NCBI RefSeq assembly: GCF_900116375.1
Contig: NZ_UETB01000003.1
Location: 1 to 64,000, forward strand
Length of the DNA: 64,000 nucleotides
DNA from: Georgenia satyanarayanai
Lineage (GTDB): Bacteria; Actinomycetota; Actinomycetes; Actinomycetales; Actinomycetaceae
Direction: 5' to 3'
Under the pieces are notes generated by a model. That model did no database searches. It saw nothing but the letters and a program-made list of their open reading frames with translations, and had not been told where the DNA came from. How positions within the stretch are numbered: position 1 is the stretch's first letter; each line of letters begins with the position of its first letter. This document shows, in pieces, positions 17,989 through 25,796 of the stretch. The translations under genes were made by a program, and so were the position numbers.

Positions 17989-18687
17989 TCAGGACTGCTG
18001 GTCGCGCAGCTCCGCGGCGATGCGCGCCCGGACCTCCTGGTCGTGCATGCCCGGGCCGACGTCGGCGTCATCGCTCCCCGACTCGGCCGCGCGCGCCGGG
18101 TCGATGAGCCGGCGCACGCCCGCGCGCAGGAGTCGCGCGTCCACCGCGCCGGTGCCGCTGAGCAGGAGCAGCCCCGCGCCCTGGTCCAGCGCGGCGCTCA
18201 GCGCGCCGAGCTCCTCCACCGACATGGGGTCCCCCTCGACGCGCTGCTGCCGGACCACCTCGGTGTAGGCGTCGAGCAGCCGCTGCATCCGGCTGGCCAT
18301 CTCCGCGCGGAGCGTCTCGTCGCGTGCCGCCACGGCGATGAACTCGAGGGTGGCGAGCGCGAAGCCGGTCATCGCGGCCGTGAGGTCCTCCTCGCTCACG
18401 CCGCCGGGCACCGCCTGGGGCATCTCCTCGACCCGCTCGAAGGGGTCCCACGCCTCCGCGAGCGCCGCCTCCATGTTGGTGTCCTGCACGGCGAGGAAGA
18501 GCGCGGCCTTGTTCTCGAAGTTCGAGTAGACCGCCCCCTTGGAGAAGCCGGCCTCCCGCGCGATGACCTCGAGGTTGGCGCGGTGGTAGCCGTCGCGGGA
18601 GAAGACCGCGCGCGCCGCGAAGATCAGCGCCTCCCGGGTCTGGCGCTGCCTGTCACGACGCGAGAGCGGGTCGGGCAGCTGGGGCAT
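17989..18687 (-). CDS. TetR/AcrR family regulator
   Basis: 232 residues. The N-terminal HTH is clear (TREALIFAARAVFSRDGYHRANLEVIAREAGFSKGAVYSNFENKAALF, about 17-60), followed by a helical ligand domain and an acidic C-terminal tail. It is divergent from an ABC ATPase/permease pair, with an array of three near-identical repeats over the ABC promoter. The expected role is repression of that exporter. Its own TAGGAT box at 18700-18695 lies 7 nt before the ATG, predicting a leaderless transcript. Confidence 0.9.
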   Translation of the reverse strand: MPQLPDPLSRRDRQRQTREALIFAARAVFSRDGYHRANLEVIAREAGFSKGAVYSNFENKAALFLAVQDTNMEAALAEAWDPFERVEEMPQAVPGGVSEEDLTAAMTGFALATLEFIAVAARDETLRAEMASRMQRLLDAYTEVVRQQRVEGDPMSVEELGALSAALDQGAGLLLLSGTGAVDARLLRAGVRRLIDPARAAESGSDDADVGPGMHDQEVRARIAAELRDQQS

Positions 18688-18694
18688 GTCCGCG

Positions 18695-18700
18695 ATCCTA
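18695..18700 (-). promoter_or_regulatory. -10 box of the TetR gene (leaderless)
   Basis: Minus-strand TAGGAT followed by exactly 7 nt and the ATG at 18687. No ribosome-binding site is present. No good -35 was found at 16-18 bp. Confidence 0.5.
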
Positions 18701-18714
18701 CGTCGCCACGGCCA

Positions 18715-18743
18715 TTGACGTACCGCGAGTATCTGAATACCGT
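18715..18743 (+). promoter_or_regulatory. Promoter of the ABC transporter operon
   Basis: TTGACG (18715-18720), 17 bp, TACCGT (18738-18743). Transcription should start near 18750, about 32 nt before the ATG at 18782. The spacer, -10 and start region are covered by the three repeats, so a bound repressor would block RNA polymerase. Confidence 0.65.
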
Positions 18744-18766
18744 CAGTATTCCCATACCGTCAGTAT
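18720..18766. repeat. Three-copy 17-bp-period operator array
   Basis: ATACCGTCAGTAT occurs exactly at 18737-18749 and 18754-18766, and as GTACCGCGAGTAT at 18720-18732. The period is 17 bp. Each unit is itself an inverted repeat (ATAC-N5-GTAT), and the middle one extends to GAATAC-N5-GTATTC. Position between the TetR gene and the promoter it should control makes it the probable TetR operator. Confidence 0.75.
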
Positions 18767-18781
18767 CCGAAAGGTTCTCCG

Positions 18782-19756
18782 ATGAGCGAGGACGTGCTCC
18801 ACGTCGCGGGCCTCACCCGGCGCTTCGGCGCCGTCGTGGCCAACGACGACATCTCCCTGCGCGTGCGGCCCGGCGAGGTCGTCGGGCTGCTGGGCCACAA
18901 CGGGGCGGGCAAGACGACGCTCGTCTCCCAGGTGGTCGGTCTCCTGCGGCCCGACGCCGGGCGCATCACCGTCGGCGACGTCGACGCGGTGGCCGACCCG
19001 GCCGCCGCCCGCCGTCACGCCGCGCTGCAGCCGCAGGCGCAGGCCCCGATCGACGGGCTCACGCCGCGCACGGCGATCGAGATCGCCGGCCGCCTCCGCG
19101 GCCTGTCCACGCGTGCCGCCCGCGCGGCCGCCGAGGACCTCGCGGCCGAGCTCGACATCGGTCCGTGGCTCGACCGACGCGCCCTGCCCGACGGACGCGG
19201 CCTGTCCGGCGGGATCCGGCGCCTCACCGCCTTCGCGATGACCGTCGTCGTCCCCACGCCCCTGCTCGTCCTCGACGAGCCGACCAACGACATCGACGCC
19301 TCCCGCCGCCGGCTCCTGTGGGAGGCGGTCCGCCGGCGCGGCGACCAGGGCTGCGGCGTCCTCCTCGTCACCCACAACGTCACCGAGGCCGAGCGGATCG
19401 TCGACGAGCTCGTCGTCCTCGACCGCGGGCGCGTCGTCGCCGCGGGCTCCCCCGGCCGGCTGCGCGGCACGCAGGACACCGACCTGCGCCTCGAGCTCCT
19501 CCTGCCGCCGGACGGCGCGGCACCGGACGCCACCGACGCCCCCGTCACCGTGCACCGCACGGTCCACGTGGGCCGGCGCGTGCTCCTCACCGTCCCGGCC
19601 GCCGAGGCCGCGACCGCCGTCGCGTGGGCGACGACCCTGCGCGAGCGGTCCCGCATCGAGGGCTACGCCCTCGCCCCCGCCACCCTCGAGGACGCCTACC
19701 TCGCCCTCACCGCGGCCGACGCCGCCCCGTCCGGACAGGAGCCGGCCCATGTCTGA
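18782..19756 (+). CDS. ABC transporter ATP-binding protein (ABC-2 exporter)
   Basis: 324 residues. Walker A is GHNGAGKTT (about 38-46), Walker B LLVLDEPTND with Asp/Glu, the switch His is in VTHN, and a C-terminal extension of about 95 residues follows. The signature is LSGGIRRL rather than the usual LSGGQ, a mild deviation. It belongs to the drug/antibiotic (DrrA-like) group that pairs with ABC-2 permeases. It overlaps the permease start by 8 bp and is divergent from a TetR regulator, the common arrangement for inducible efflux pumps. The exported compound is unknown. Confidence 0.9.
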   Translation: MSEDVLHVAGLTRRFGAVVANDDISLRVRPGEVVGLLGHNGAGKTTLVSQVVGLLRPDAGRITVGDVDAVADPAAARRHAALQPQAQAPIDGLTPRTAIEIAGRLRGLSTRAARAAAEDLAAELDIGPWLDRRALPDGRGLSGGIRRLTAFAMTVVVPTPLLVLDEPTNDIDASRRRLLWEAVRRRGDQGCGVLLVTHNVTEAERIVDELVVLDRGRVVAAGSPGRLRGTQDTDLRLELLLPPDGAAPDATDAPVTVHRTVHVGRRVLLTVPAAEAATAVAWATTLRERSRIEGYALAPATLEDAYLALTAADAAPSGQEPAHV

Positions 19757-20522
19757 GACCCTCACCCGCCCCGCGCCCGTCCAGGTGAGCCTGTGGACGA
19801 CGTACACGACGCTGCTCCGCTGGCAGGTGGCGCAGATCGGGCCGCTGCTGCCGCTCGTCGTCGTCATCCAGGCGCTGCTCGCCGCCGGCATCATCATCGG
19901 CTTCGGGTTCCTCATCCCCGACATCGACCCCGCGACGGCACTGTTCCTGTCCACCGGTGCGCCGACCGTGCTGCTCCTGACGATCGGCTTCGTCATCGTG
20001 CCGCAGGGCGTGGCCCGCGCCCGCACCGACGGCACCTTCGCCTACATGCGCTCGCTGCCGCTGGCGCGGCCGCTGCTCCTGGCCGCGGACCTCACCGTGT
20101 GGCTGCTCATCGCGCTGCCGAGCGTCGCCGTCGGCGTGCTCGTCGCCCAGCTGCGCTACGACCTCGACCTCTCCTTCGACTGGCCCGTCCTCGTGGCCTC
20201 CGCGCTGCTCGTCACCCTCATGGCGACGGCGGTGGGCTACGCGATCGCCGTCAGCCTCCAGCCGATGCTCGCGCAGCTCGTCACCCAGGTGCTCGTCTTC
20301 TTCGTCCTTCTCTTCTCCCCGATCACCTTCCCGGCGAGCCAGCTGCCGGGGTGGTTCCAGACGGCGCACGACGTCCTGCCGGCCCGGCCCGGCGCGGACC
20401 TGCTCCGTGCGGGGCTGGCCTCGGACGTCTTCGACGCGAGCGGGCGCGACCTGCTCGTGCTCGTCGTGTGGTGCGTGCTCGGCGTCGCGGTCACGCTGCG
20501 CGCGCTCGTGCGCCGGGAGTAG
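19749..20522 (+). CDS. ABC-2 type transporter permease
   Basis: 257 residues with about six hydrophobic segments (e.g. LLPLVVVIQALLAAGIIIGFGFL, LLLTIGFVIVPQGV, LLAADLTVWLLIALPSVAVGVLV, a final VLVVWCVLGVAVTLRALV). The layout and the LFSPITFPASQLPGWFQ stretch before the last helix are typical of ABC-2 (DrrB/YadH) permeases. It is translationally coupled to the ATPase gene. The gene ends 1 bp before the convergent epimerase gene, so no dedicated terminator is visible. Confidence 0.88.
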   Translation: MSETLTRPAPVQVSLWTTYTTLLRWQVAQIGPLLPLVVVIQALLAAGIIIGFGFLIPDIDPATALFLSTGAPTVLLLTIGFVIVPQGVARARTDGTFAYMRSLPLARPLLLAADLTVWLLIALPSVAVGVLVAQLRYDLDLSFDWPVLVASALLVTLMATAVGYAIAVSLQPMLAQLVTQVLVFFVLLFSPITFPASQLPGWFQTAHDVLPARPGADLLRAGLASDVFDASGRDLLVLVVWCVLGVAVTLRALVRRE

Positions 20523-20523
20523 G

Positions 20524-21411
20524 TCAGCGGACGGCGGCGGCCACGGCCTCCTCGGCGGTGGTGTGCCGGAAGGTGAAGCCGTCGGCCTGCAGCCGGACCG
20601 GGAGGATGCGCTGGTCCGGCAGCAGCATCTCGTCCGCGGGCTCACCGAGGACGAGCCGCAGCAGCCGGGCCGGCAGCCGGAAGAGGTGGGGGCGGTGCAT
20701 CTCCCTGGCCAGCGCCCGGGTGATCTCCGCGGAGGTCGCGGCCGTCGGTCCGGTGAGGTTGACCGGGCCGGACAGCTCGGAGTGCGCGAGCAGGTGGACG
20801 ATCGCGCGGGCCTCGTCGGCGAGGGAGATCCAGGGCCACTGCTGACGGCCGGTGCCGATCGCCGCACCCGCACCGAGGCGGGTGGCGAGCTGGAGGGGCG
20901 CGAGGGCACCGCCGTCGGCCATGACGAGACCGGTACGGATGTGCACGACGCGCGTGACGTCGTCGGCGCGGGCCGTGGCCGCCTCCCAACGCAGGACGAC
21001 ACCGGCGAGGAAACCGTCCCCCGGCCCGGACTCCTCGGTGAGGACGGTGCCCGGGCGGTCGCCGTAGAAGCCGGTGGCGGAGCCGCTCACCCACACCCGC
21101 GGCGGGTCGGCCGACGCGGCGATGGCGCGGGCGACGGTGCGGGTCGCGGTGACCCGGCTCTCGTAGATCTCGCGGCGGTAGGCGCGCGTCCACGGCAGCC
21201 GGCCCAGCGGCGCCCCGGACAGCGTGACGACGCCGTCGGCCCACTCGACCGCCTCGGCCGGCAGGCGGCCCTCCTCCGGGTGCCACTCGTACTCGCTCAC
21301 CCCGCCCGGCTCGCGGCGCACGAGCGTGCGCACCTCGTGACCGTCGGCGCGCAGCTCCTCCTGGAGTGCCGAGCCGATGAGTCCGGACGCGCCCGAGACG
21401 AGAATCCGCAT
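20524..21411 (-). CDS. TIGR01777 family NAD-dependent epimerase-like protein
   Basis: 295 residues, extended SDR fold. NAD-binding GASGLIGSAL starts at residue 7. Family-specific features are YEWHPEEGRLP, TLSGAPLGRLPW, SGSATGFYGDRPG and the C-terminal block LRLVLGEPADEMLLPDQRILPVRLQADGFTFRH. This is the YfcH/SulA-homolog family (TIGR01777). It is conserved, has no settled substrate and is sometimes linked to cell-division phenotypes. The ATG at 21411 is preferred over an upstream ATG because GASGLIG must be N-terminal. A TACGGT box lies 6 nt upstream, predicting a leaderless message. Confidence 0.9.
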   Translation of the reverse strand: MRILVSGASGLIGSALQEELRADGHEVRTLVRREPGGVSEYEWHPEEGRLPAEAVEWADGVVTLSGAPLGRLPWTRAYRREIYESRVTATRTVARAIAASADPPRVWVSGSATGFYGDRPGTVLTEESGPGDGFLAGVVLRWEAATARADDVTRVVHIRTGLVMADGGALAPLQLATRLGAGAAIGTGRQQWPWISLADEARAIVHLLAHSELSGPVNLTGPTAATSAEITRALAREMHRPHLFRLPARLLRLVLGEPADEMLLPDQRILPVRLQADGFTFRHTTAEEAVAAAVR

Positions 21412-21471
21412 CTTCCGACCGTAGTCGCGCGGCCCGGCGTCCGCCCGATGAGGTGGCCCCGGGCGGGCACG

Positions 21472-21502
21472 TTCCCGGTGCCCGCGGCGCGGGCACCGGG
21501 AA
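21472..21502 (-). terminator. Terminator of the sugar ABC operon
   Basis: Perfect 14-bp stem, arms TTCCCGGTGCCCGC and GCGGGCACCGGGAA, around a 3-nt GGC loop. On the minus strand it begins 3 nt after the SIS-gene stop and precedes the promoter of the epimerase gene. Confidence 0.75.
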
Positions 21503-21505
21503 GCA

Positions 21506-22123
21506 TCAGCCGTCGACGGACTTGAGGAGCTCGTCGGCGTTCTTGCCGACAGCACCCCCGGGGTGACTGTGGAGCACCTTCTCCCACGTGTAGCCCCCCT
21601 CGTTCATGAGGAGGATCGCCAGCGCGTCACCCCACGCCGCTGTCGCGAGCGTCGAGCCCATCGCGATGATGCCCCCCGGGTCGGCGGAGTCGCTGTCGAC
21701 CACGACGACGACGTCCGCCGCCTTCGCGAGGCTGGACTCGGGTGACGCCGTGATGACCACGCCCTTGGCGCCGCGGTCCGTGGTGCGCTGGATGAACTCG
21801 GCGAGCTCGCTCGACTCACCGCCCTTGGAGATCGCAATGACCACGTCACCGGCCGTGGCGACCCCGAGGCTTCCGTGCAGGCCGTCGCCGGGGTTCTGGT
21901 AGAGGGCCGGTGTCCCGGTGACCGACAGCAGGTGCGCCAGCCGGCGCGCGATTGTGCCGGACGTCCCGGAGCCCGTGACGATCACTTTGCCGCCGGCCTC
22001 ACGGATGAGGTCCGCCACGCCCAGCAGCGACTCGTCGACCTGGGCAGCGACGCGAGCGACAGCGGCGCCCTCCTGCTCAATGAACGTGGCCGCTGCCCGC
22101 AGCTGCTCTTGACGATCCATCAT
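21506..22123 (-). CDS. SIS-domain sugar-phosphate isomerase, KdsD/GutQ-like core
   Basis: 205 residues comprising one SIS domain. It aligns by motif with KdsD/GutQ arabinose-5-phosphate isomerases: TGTPALYQNPGDGLHGSLG, VVIAISKGGESSE, ASPESS, WGDALAILLMNEGGY and the terminal HSHPGGAVGK. It lacks the two CBS domains those proteins carry, and its nucleotide loop reads GSGTSG where KdsD/GutQ read GKSG, so a conserved Lys is Thr. A 6-phospho-3-hexuloisomerase-like role is the alternative. It is the last gene of the sugar operon and overlaps the permease gene by 47 bp. The substrate is presumably a ketose or aldose phosphate made by the operon's kinase. Confidence 0.82.
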   Translation of the reverse strand: MMDRQEQLRAAATFIEQEGAAVARVAAQVDESLLGVADLIREAGGKVIVTGSGTSGTIARRLAHLLSVTGTPALYQNPGDGLHGSLGVATAGDVVIAISKGGESSELAEFIQRTTDRGAKGVVITASPESSLAKAADVVVVVDSDSADPGGIIAMGSTLATAAWGDALAILLMNEGGYTWEKVLHSHPGGAVGKNADELLKSVDG

Positions 22124-23189
22124 TCTGTCCTTCTTCGTAGGGGAGGTCGGTCAGTGGGGTGGGCTTGTCGCGCTGCCCGTTCCGCTTCCCGTTGATCCAG
22201 GTCGAGGCGCGTGTGCCCTCCATCCGGACGATCCAGACGCCGGCGAGGATGAGGCCCTGGGCGATCTGGTAGACGTAGCTGCTCAGCCCCTGCATGTTGA
22301 TGCCGCTGGAGATCATCTGGAGGATGAGCGCGGCCAGCGCCGTTCCCCAGATCGCCACCCGGCCACCGAAGGGGTTGGCCCCGCCGAGGACGGCGATGGT
22401 GACGGCGAGCAGCAGGTAGGAGCTGCCGTACCCGGCCGACGCGCTCACGGTCCGCATCACCATGACGAGCCCGGCGACCGCCGAGATCGTGCCGGCGAGC
22501 ATGTATGTCTGGAAGAGCACCTTGCGGCGCGCGATGCCGGTGTAGTCGGCCGCCGTCGCGCTGGCGCCGAGCATGGTGGCCCGCACGCCGTACCCGGTCC
22601 GTGTCATGACGACCGCGACGAGCGCGACGACGACGAGGAACAGCCAGAAGATCAGCGGCACCGACGCGATGGTCGTGGAGCCGACCTCGGTGAGCTCGGG
22701 GGTGAGCCCGTAGATCGGCTCGCCGCGGGTGAACGCGATGGCCGCGCCGGCGAAGATCATCTGCGTCGCGAGCGTCGCCAGGATCGGCGCGACCCCGACG
22801 ACGGCGACGACGACGGCGTTGATCGCGCCGCACACCATCCCGACGACGAGCGCGAGCACGACGGCGAGGAGGGTGAGGACCGGCGTCGACATGCCCGCCT
22901 CCATCCCCTGCACGCTGACGTACGCCGCGGTGAGCGCCGAGAGGTTGGCGACCGAGACGATCGACAGGTCGATGCCGGAGGTGGTCATCGCGATGGAGAT
23001 GGCCAGCGCCATGAGGCCGATCTCCGGGATGGACAGGGTGATCGACTCGATGTTGAGCGAGCTCGTGTACACCGCCGGGTTGAGCGCCGAGAAGAGGACG
23101 GCGACGGCGAGGGCGAGCGCGACCAGGCCGAGGGTGTGGGTGTTGCTCCCGGCGAGACGCGCCCGGATCGACGTGAGTGGTGCAGCCAT
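22077..23189 (-). CDS. Sugar ABC transporter permease (RbsC/LsrC type)
   Basis: 370 residues of the BPD_transp_2 family with 8-10 membrane segments. Diagnostic parts are LMALAISIAMTTSGIDLSIVSVANLSAL and the loop VLGGANPFGGRVAIWGTALAALILQMISSG. The C-terminal 60 residues are hydrophilic and unusually long, and the gene end overlaps the SIS gene by 47 bp, so part of this tail may be under weak constraint. It forms the channel with the second permease encoded just upstream (3 bp gap). It imports the operon's unknown sugar. Confidence 0.92.
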   Translation of the reverse strand: MAAPLTSIRARLAGSNTHTLGLVALALAVAVLFSALNPAVYTSSLNIESITLSIPEIGLMALAISIAMTTSGIDLSIVSVANLSALTAAYVSVQGMEAGMSTPVLTLLAVVLALVVGMVCGAINAVVVAVVGVAPILATLATQMIFAGAAIAFTRGEPIYGLTPELTEVGSTTIASVPLIFWLFLVVVALVAVVMTRTGYGVRATMLGASATAADYTGIARRKVLFQTYMLAGTISAVAGLVMVMRTVSASAGYGSSYLLLAVTIAVLGGANPFGGRVAIWGTALAALILQMISSGINMQGLSSYVYQIAQGLILAGVWIVRMEGTRASTWINGKRNGQRDKPTPLTDLPYEEGQNDGSSRAAAGSGHVH

Positions 23190-23192
23190 CGG

Positions 23193-24242
23193 TCAGCCTT
23201 CCTCGAGGATGCGGGCACGGTGCTGGCCACGGGCGCTGCTCCGGGCCTGGATCGCGACGCCGACGAGGATGACCACGCCGACGATGAGCATGTGCCAGTA
23301 GCTGGAGATCCCCAGTCGCACGAGGGAGTTCTGTACGAGCGAGATGAGGAGGACACCGAGCACGGTGCCCTGCACGGAGCCGCGGCCTCCGGTGTCCAGC
23401 GCGCCACCGATGACGACGGCGGCGATGACGTTGAGCTCCATCCCGACGATCTCGAAGGGCGAGGCGTGCCGGGACAGCACGACGTGCACCATGCCGGCGA
23501 AGCCGGCGAGCAGCCCTGCGAACAGGTAGATGCGGGTCTGCACCAACGACACGCGCAGCCCGACGCGGCGCGCGGACTCCTTGTCACCGCCGACGGCGTA
23601 CACCGAGCGCCCGAAGGACGTCCGCTTGAGGACGAACGCCAGCGCGACGCACAGCGCGATGACGGGGAGGACGAGGACGTTGACCGCGCTCCCGCCGAGG
23701 TGGAAGATCGTCGCCGACCCGACGGCGTCGAGCTGGGAGGGCAGGCTCGCGAGGTAGGTCGAGCCGACGAAGGCGAGCAGCACGCCTCGGATGATCACCT
23801 GGGTGCCGAGGGAGGCGACCAGTGTCTCCATCCGGTACCGGGCGACGAGGACGGCGTTGAGGCTGCCGAGCGCGCACCCGATGACTGAGGCGAGCAGAAA
23901 GGGCCACACGGCCCCGTCGATCCCCAGCTCGTTCATGAGTTTGACGGTGCTGTACCCGCTGAAGATGGCGATGGCGGTGAAGGACACGTCCATGCCGCCG
24001 GAGATGATGATGAGGAGCAGGCCGAGGGACAGCGCCAGCGTGACGATGCCCGAGCGCAGGATGTCACCGGCGAAGGTCCACGTCAGCGTCCCCGGCTCCA
24101 CGACCAGGATGACCGCGAGGAGCAGGACGATGACGCCGAGCAGGACACCTTCGTTGTGCGGCCCGCGCAGCCGTCGGGCCCACGTGCGCGACGGGCTCGG
24201 GGCCGGTCGCGTCGTCGCCGGCCGCGTCGTCGTCGTTGTCAT
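23193..24242 (-). CDS. Sugar ABC transporter permease (RbsC/LsrD type)
   Basis: 349 residues, BPD_transp_2 family. A Thr/Pro/Arg-rich N-terminus of about 25 residues precedes the membrane helices. Family landmarks: LLLIIISGGMDVSFTAIAIFSGY, VGGDKESARRVGLRVSLVQTRIYLFAGLLAGFAG and VIGGALDTGGRGSVQGTVLGVLLISLVQNSL. The ATG at 24242 overlaps the ATPase stop (ATGA), which fixes the start. Two distinct permeases per transporter is typical of the Lsr/rhamnose subgroup, whereas RbsC works as a homodimer. Confidence 0.93.
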   Translation of the reverse strand: MTTTTTRPATTRPAPSPSRTWARRLRGPHNEGVLLGVIVLLLAVILVVEPGTLTWTFAGDILRSGIVTLALSLGLLLIIISGGMDVSFTAIAIFSGYSTVKLMNELGIDGAVWPFLLASVIGCALGSLNAVLVARYRMETLVASLGTQVIIRGVLLAFVGSTYLASLPSQLDAVGSATIFHLGGSAVNVLVLPVIALCVALAFVLKRTSFGRSVYAVGGDKESARRVGLRVSLVQTRIYLFAGLLAGFAGMVHVVLSRHASPFEIVGMELNVIAAVVIGGALDTGGRGSVQGTVLGVLLISLVQNSLVRLGISSYWHMLIVGVVILVGVAIQARSSARGQHRARILEEG

Positions 24243-25735
24243 GTCTCCAGCCTTTCCCGCACGGAGGTGACCGTGACGTCGTCGCCCGCGACCTCGCCGT
24301 GCATCCGTCCACGACGGATGAACAGCACGCGGTGACACACGCTCACGAGCTCGGGGACGTCGTCGGAGATGAGGAGGACACCCATCCCGGCCTCCGCCTG
24401 GCGGCGAAGGATCTGCATGATGGCGGCCTTGGAGCCGGCGTCCACGCCGACGGTCGGGCCGTTGAGGATGAGCACCTGCGGCTTGGTGGCGAGCCACTTG
24501 CCGAGCACCACCCGCTGCTGGTTGCCGCCGGAGAGGGTGCTCACCGGGTCGTCGGCGCTGCCGATCTTGATCGACAGCTCGTCGATCGCGGAGGACACCC
24601 GCTCCTCGATGCGCTTCCCGTCGAGCAGGCCGCCCGTGCGCGTGACGTCGTCCAGCGACGCGGCGACGAGGTTGGTCCCGATCGACTGCTCGAGGAACAC
24701 GCCCTGGGTCAGCCGGTCCTCCGGCACGTAGGCGATGCCGGCGGCGAGCGCGTCCTTGACCCCCCGGACGTCGACGGCCTGGCCGTCGACGCGCACGGTG
24801 CCGCCGGTGATGGGCAGGCGCCCGAAGACGGCCTCGGCCACCTCGGCGCGCCCCGAGCCGAGCAGACCGGCGAGGCCGACGATCTCGCCCTTGCCGATCT
24901 CGAAGCTCACGTCGGCGAAGAGGTCGGTGGAGGAGAGCTCCTCGACCTGCAGCGCCGGGGCGGGGTGCTCCGGAAGCGTGGACAGCACGCGGTCCTCGGT
25001 GGCCCGGTAGCCCAGCAGCGCCTCGACGAGGCTGTCGTGGTCGAAGGCCGAGGAGACGTCGTCGGCGACGACCTCACCGTTGCGCAGGACGGTGATCCGG
25101 TCGGAGATGCCGAAGACCTCCTCCGTCTTGTGGGAGACGAAGACGATGGCCACGCCCTGGGCCTTGAGCTGGTTGACGACGGCGAAGAGCGTGTCCACCT
25201 CGCGCCAGGTCAGGGCCGTGGTCGGCTCGTCCATGAAGAGCACCTTGACGTCGAGCGCGAGCGCGCGGCAGATCGCCACGAGCTGGCGGTCGGAGATCGG
25301 CAGCTCGCCGACCTCGGCGTCCAGGTCGAGATGCAGCCCCAGCCGCTCCACCACCGCGCCGGCGACCTCCCGCGCCTCGCGGTGCGAGACAATCTTGCGG
25401 CCGCGGGAGATGCGCGCCGACATCGCGATGTTCTCCGCCACCGTGAGGTTCGGGAACAGCGACATGTCCTGGAAGATCACCTGGACACCGCGGTCGACGG
25501 CGTCGGTCACGCTCAGCCGCCCGACGGACTCGCCGCCGATCTCGATCTCACCGCCGTCCGGCGTCTCGACGCCCGCGATGATCTTGATGAGCGTCGACTT
25601 GCCCGAGCCGTTGGCACCGGCGAGGCACAGCACCTCGCCGGCACGGACCTCGACGTCGACCCCCTTGAGCGCGTGCACACCGCCGTAGGACTTGCGCACC
25701 CCGCGGGCCCGCAGGGCCAGTGGTTGTTCGTTCAT
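24239..25735 (-). CDS. Sugar ABC transporter double ATPase (RbsA/LsrA type)
   Basis: 498 residues, two nucleotide-binding domains. NBD1: Walker A GANGSGKST (about 40-48), Walker B VLFMDEPTTAL, but a signature reading LPISDRQL. NBD2: Walker A-like GLLGSGRAE without Lys, as usual for this family, and a canonical LSGGNQQR signature. Its Walker B is LILNGPTVGVDAG, so the Asp-Glu pair is Asn425-Gly426 and this half cannot hydrolyse ATP in the normal way. The composite site made by NBD1 Walker A/B and the NBD2 signature stays intact. Start chosen at 25735, where the MNEQPLALRARGVRKSYGG N-terminus begins. It energises the two permeases encoded downstream. Confidence 0.92.
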   Translation of the reverse strand: MNEQPLALRARGVRKSYGGVHALKGVDVEVRAGEVLCLAGANGSGKSTLIKIIAGVETPDGGEIEIGGESVGRLSVTDAVDRGVQVIFQDMSLFPNLTVAENIAMSARISRGRKIVSHREAREVAGAVVERLGLHLDLDAEVGELPISDRQLVAICRALALDVKVLFMDEPTTALTWREVDTLFAVVNQLKAQGVAIVFVSHKTEEVFGISDRITVLRNGEVVADDVSSAFDHDSLVEALLGYRATEDRVLSTLPEHPAPALQVEELSSTDLFADVSFEIGKGEIVGLAGLLGSGRAEVAEAVFGRLPITGGTVRVDGQAVDVRGVKDALAAGIAYVPEDRLTQGVFLEQSIGTNLVAASLDDVTRTGGLLDGKRIEERVSSAIDELSIKIGSADDPVSTLSGGNQQRVVLGKWLATKPQVLILNGPTVGVDAGSKAAIMQILRRQAEAGMGVLLISDDVPELVSVCHRVLFIRRGRMHGEVAGDDVTVTSVRERLET

Positions 25736-25796
25736 CACCGTTTCTTCCTGTCCTGTGGTCCCCGCTGCCGCCCGCGGGCGGCAGCGGGGTCCGGCG

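Noticed and set aside
15000-18071. A 1,023-codon open frame on the minus strand across the dehydrogenase, DeoR and kinase genes
   Set aside because: It is antisense to three clear plus-strand genes, has Gly/Arg/Asp-rich low-complexity composition and no domain. It is a by-product of high GC.
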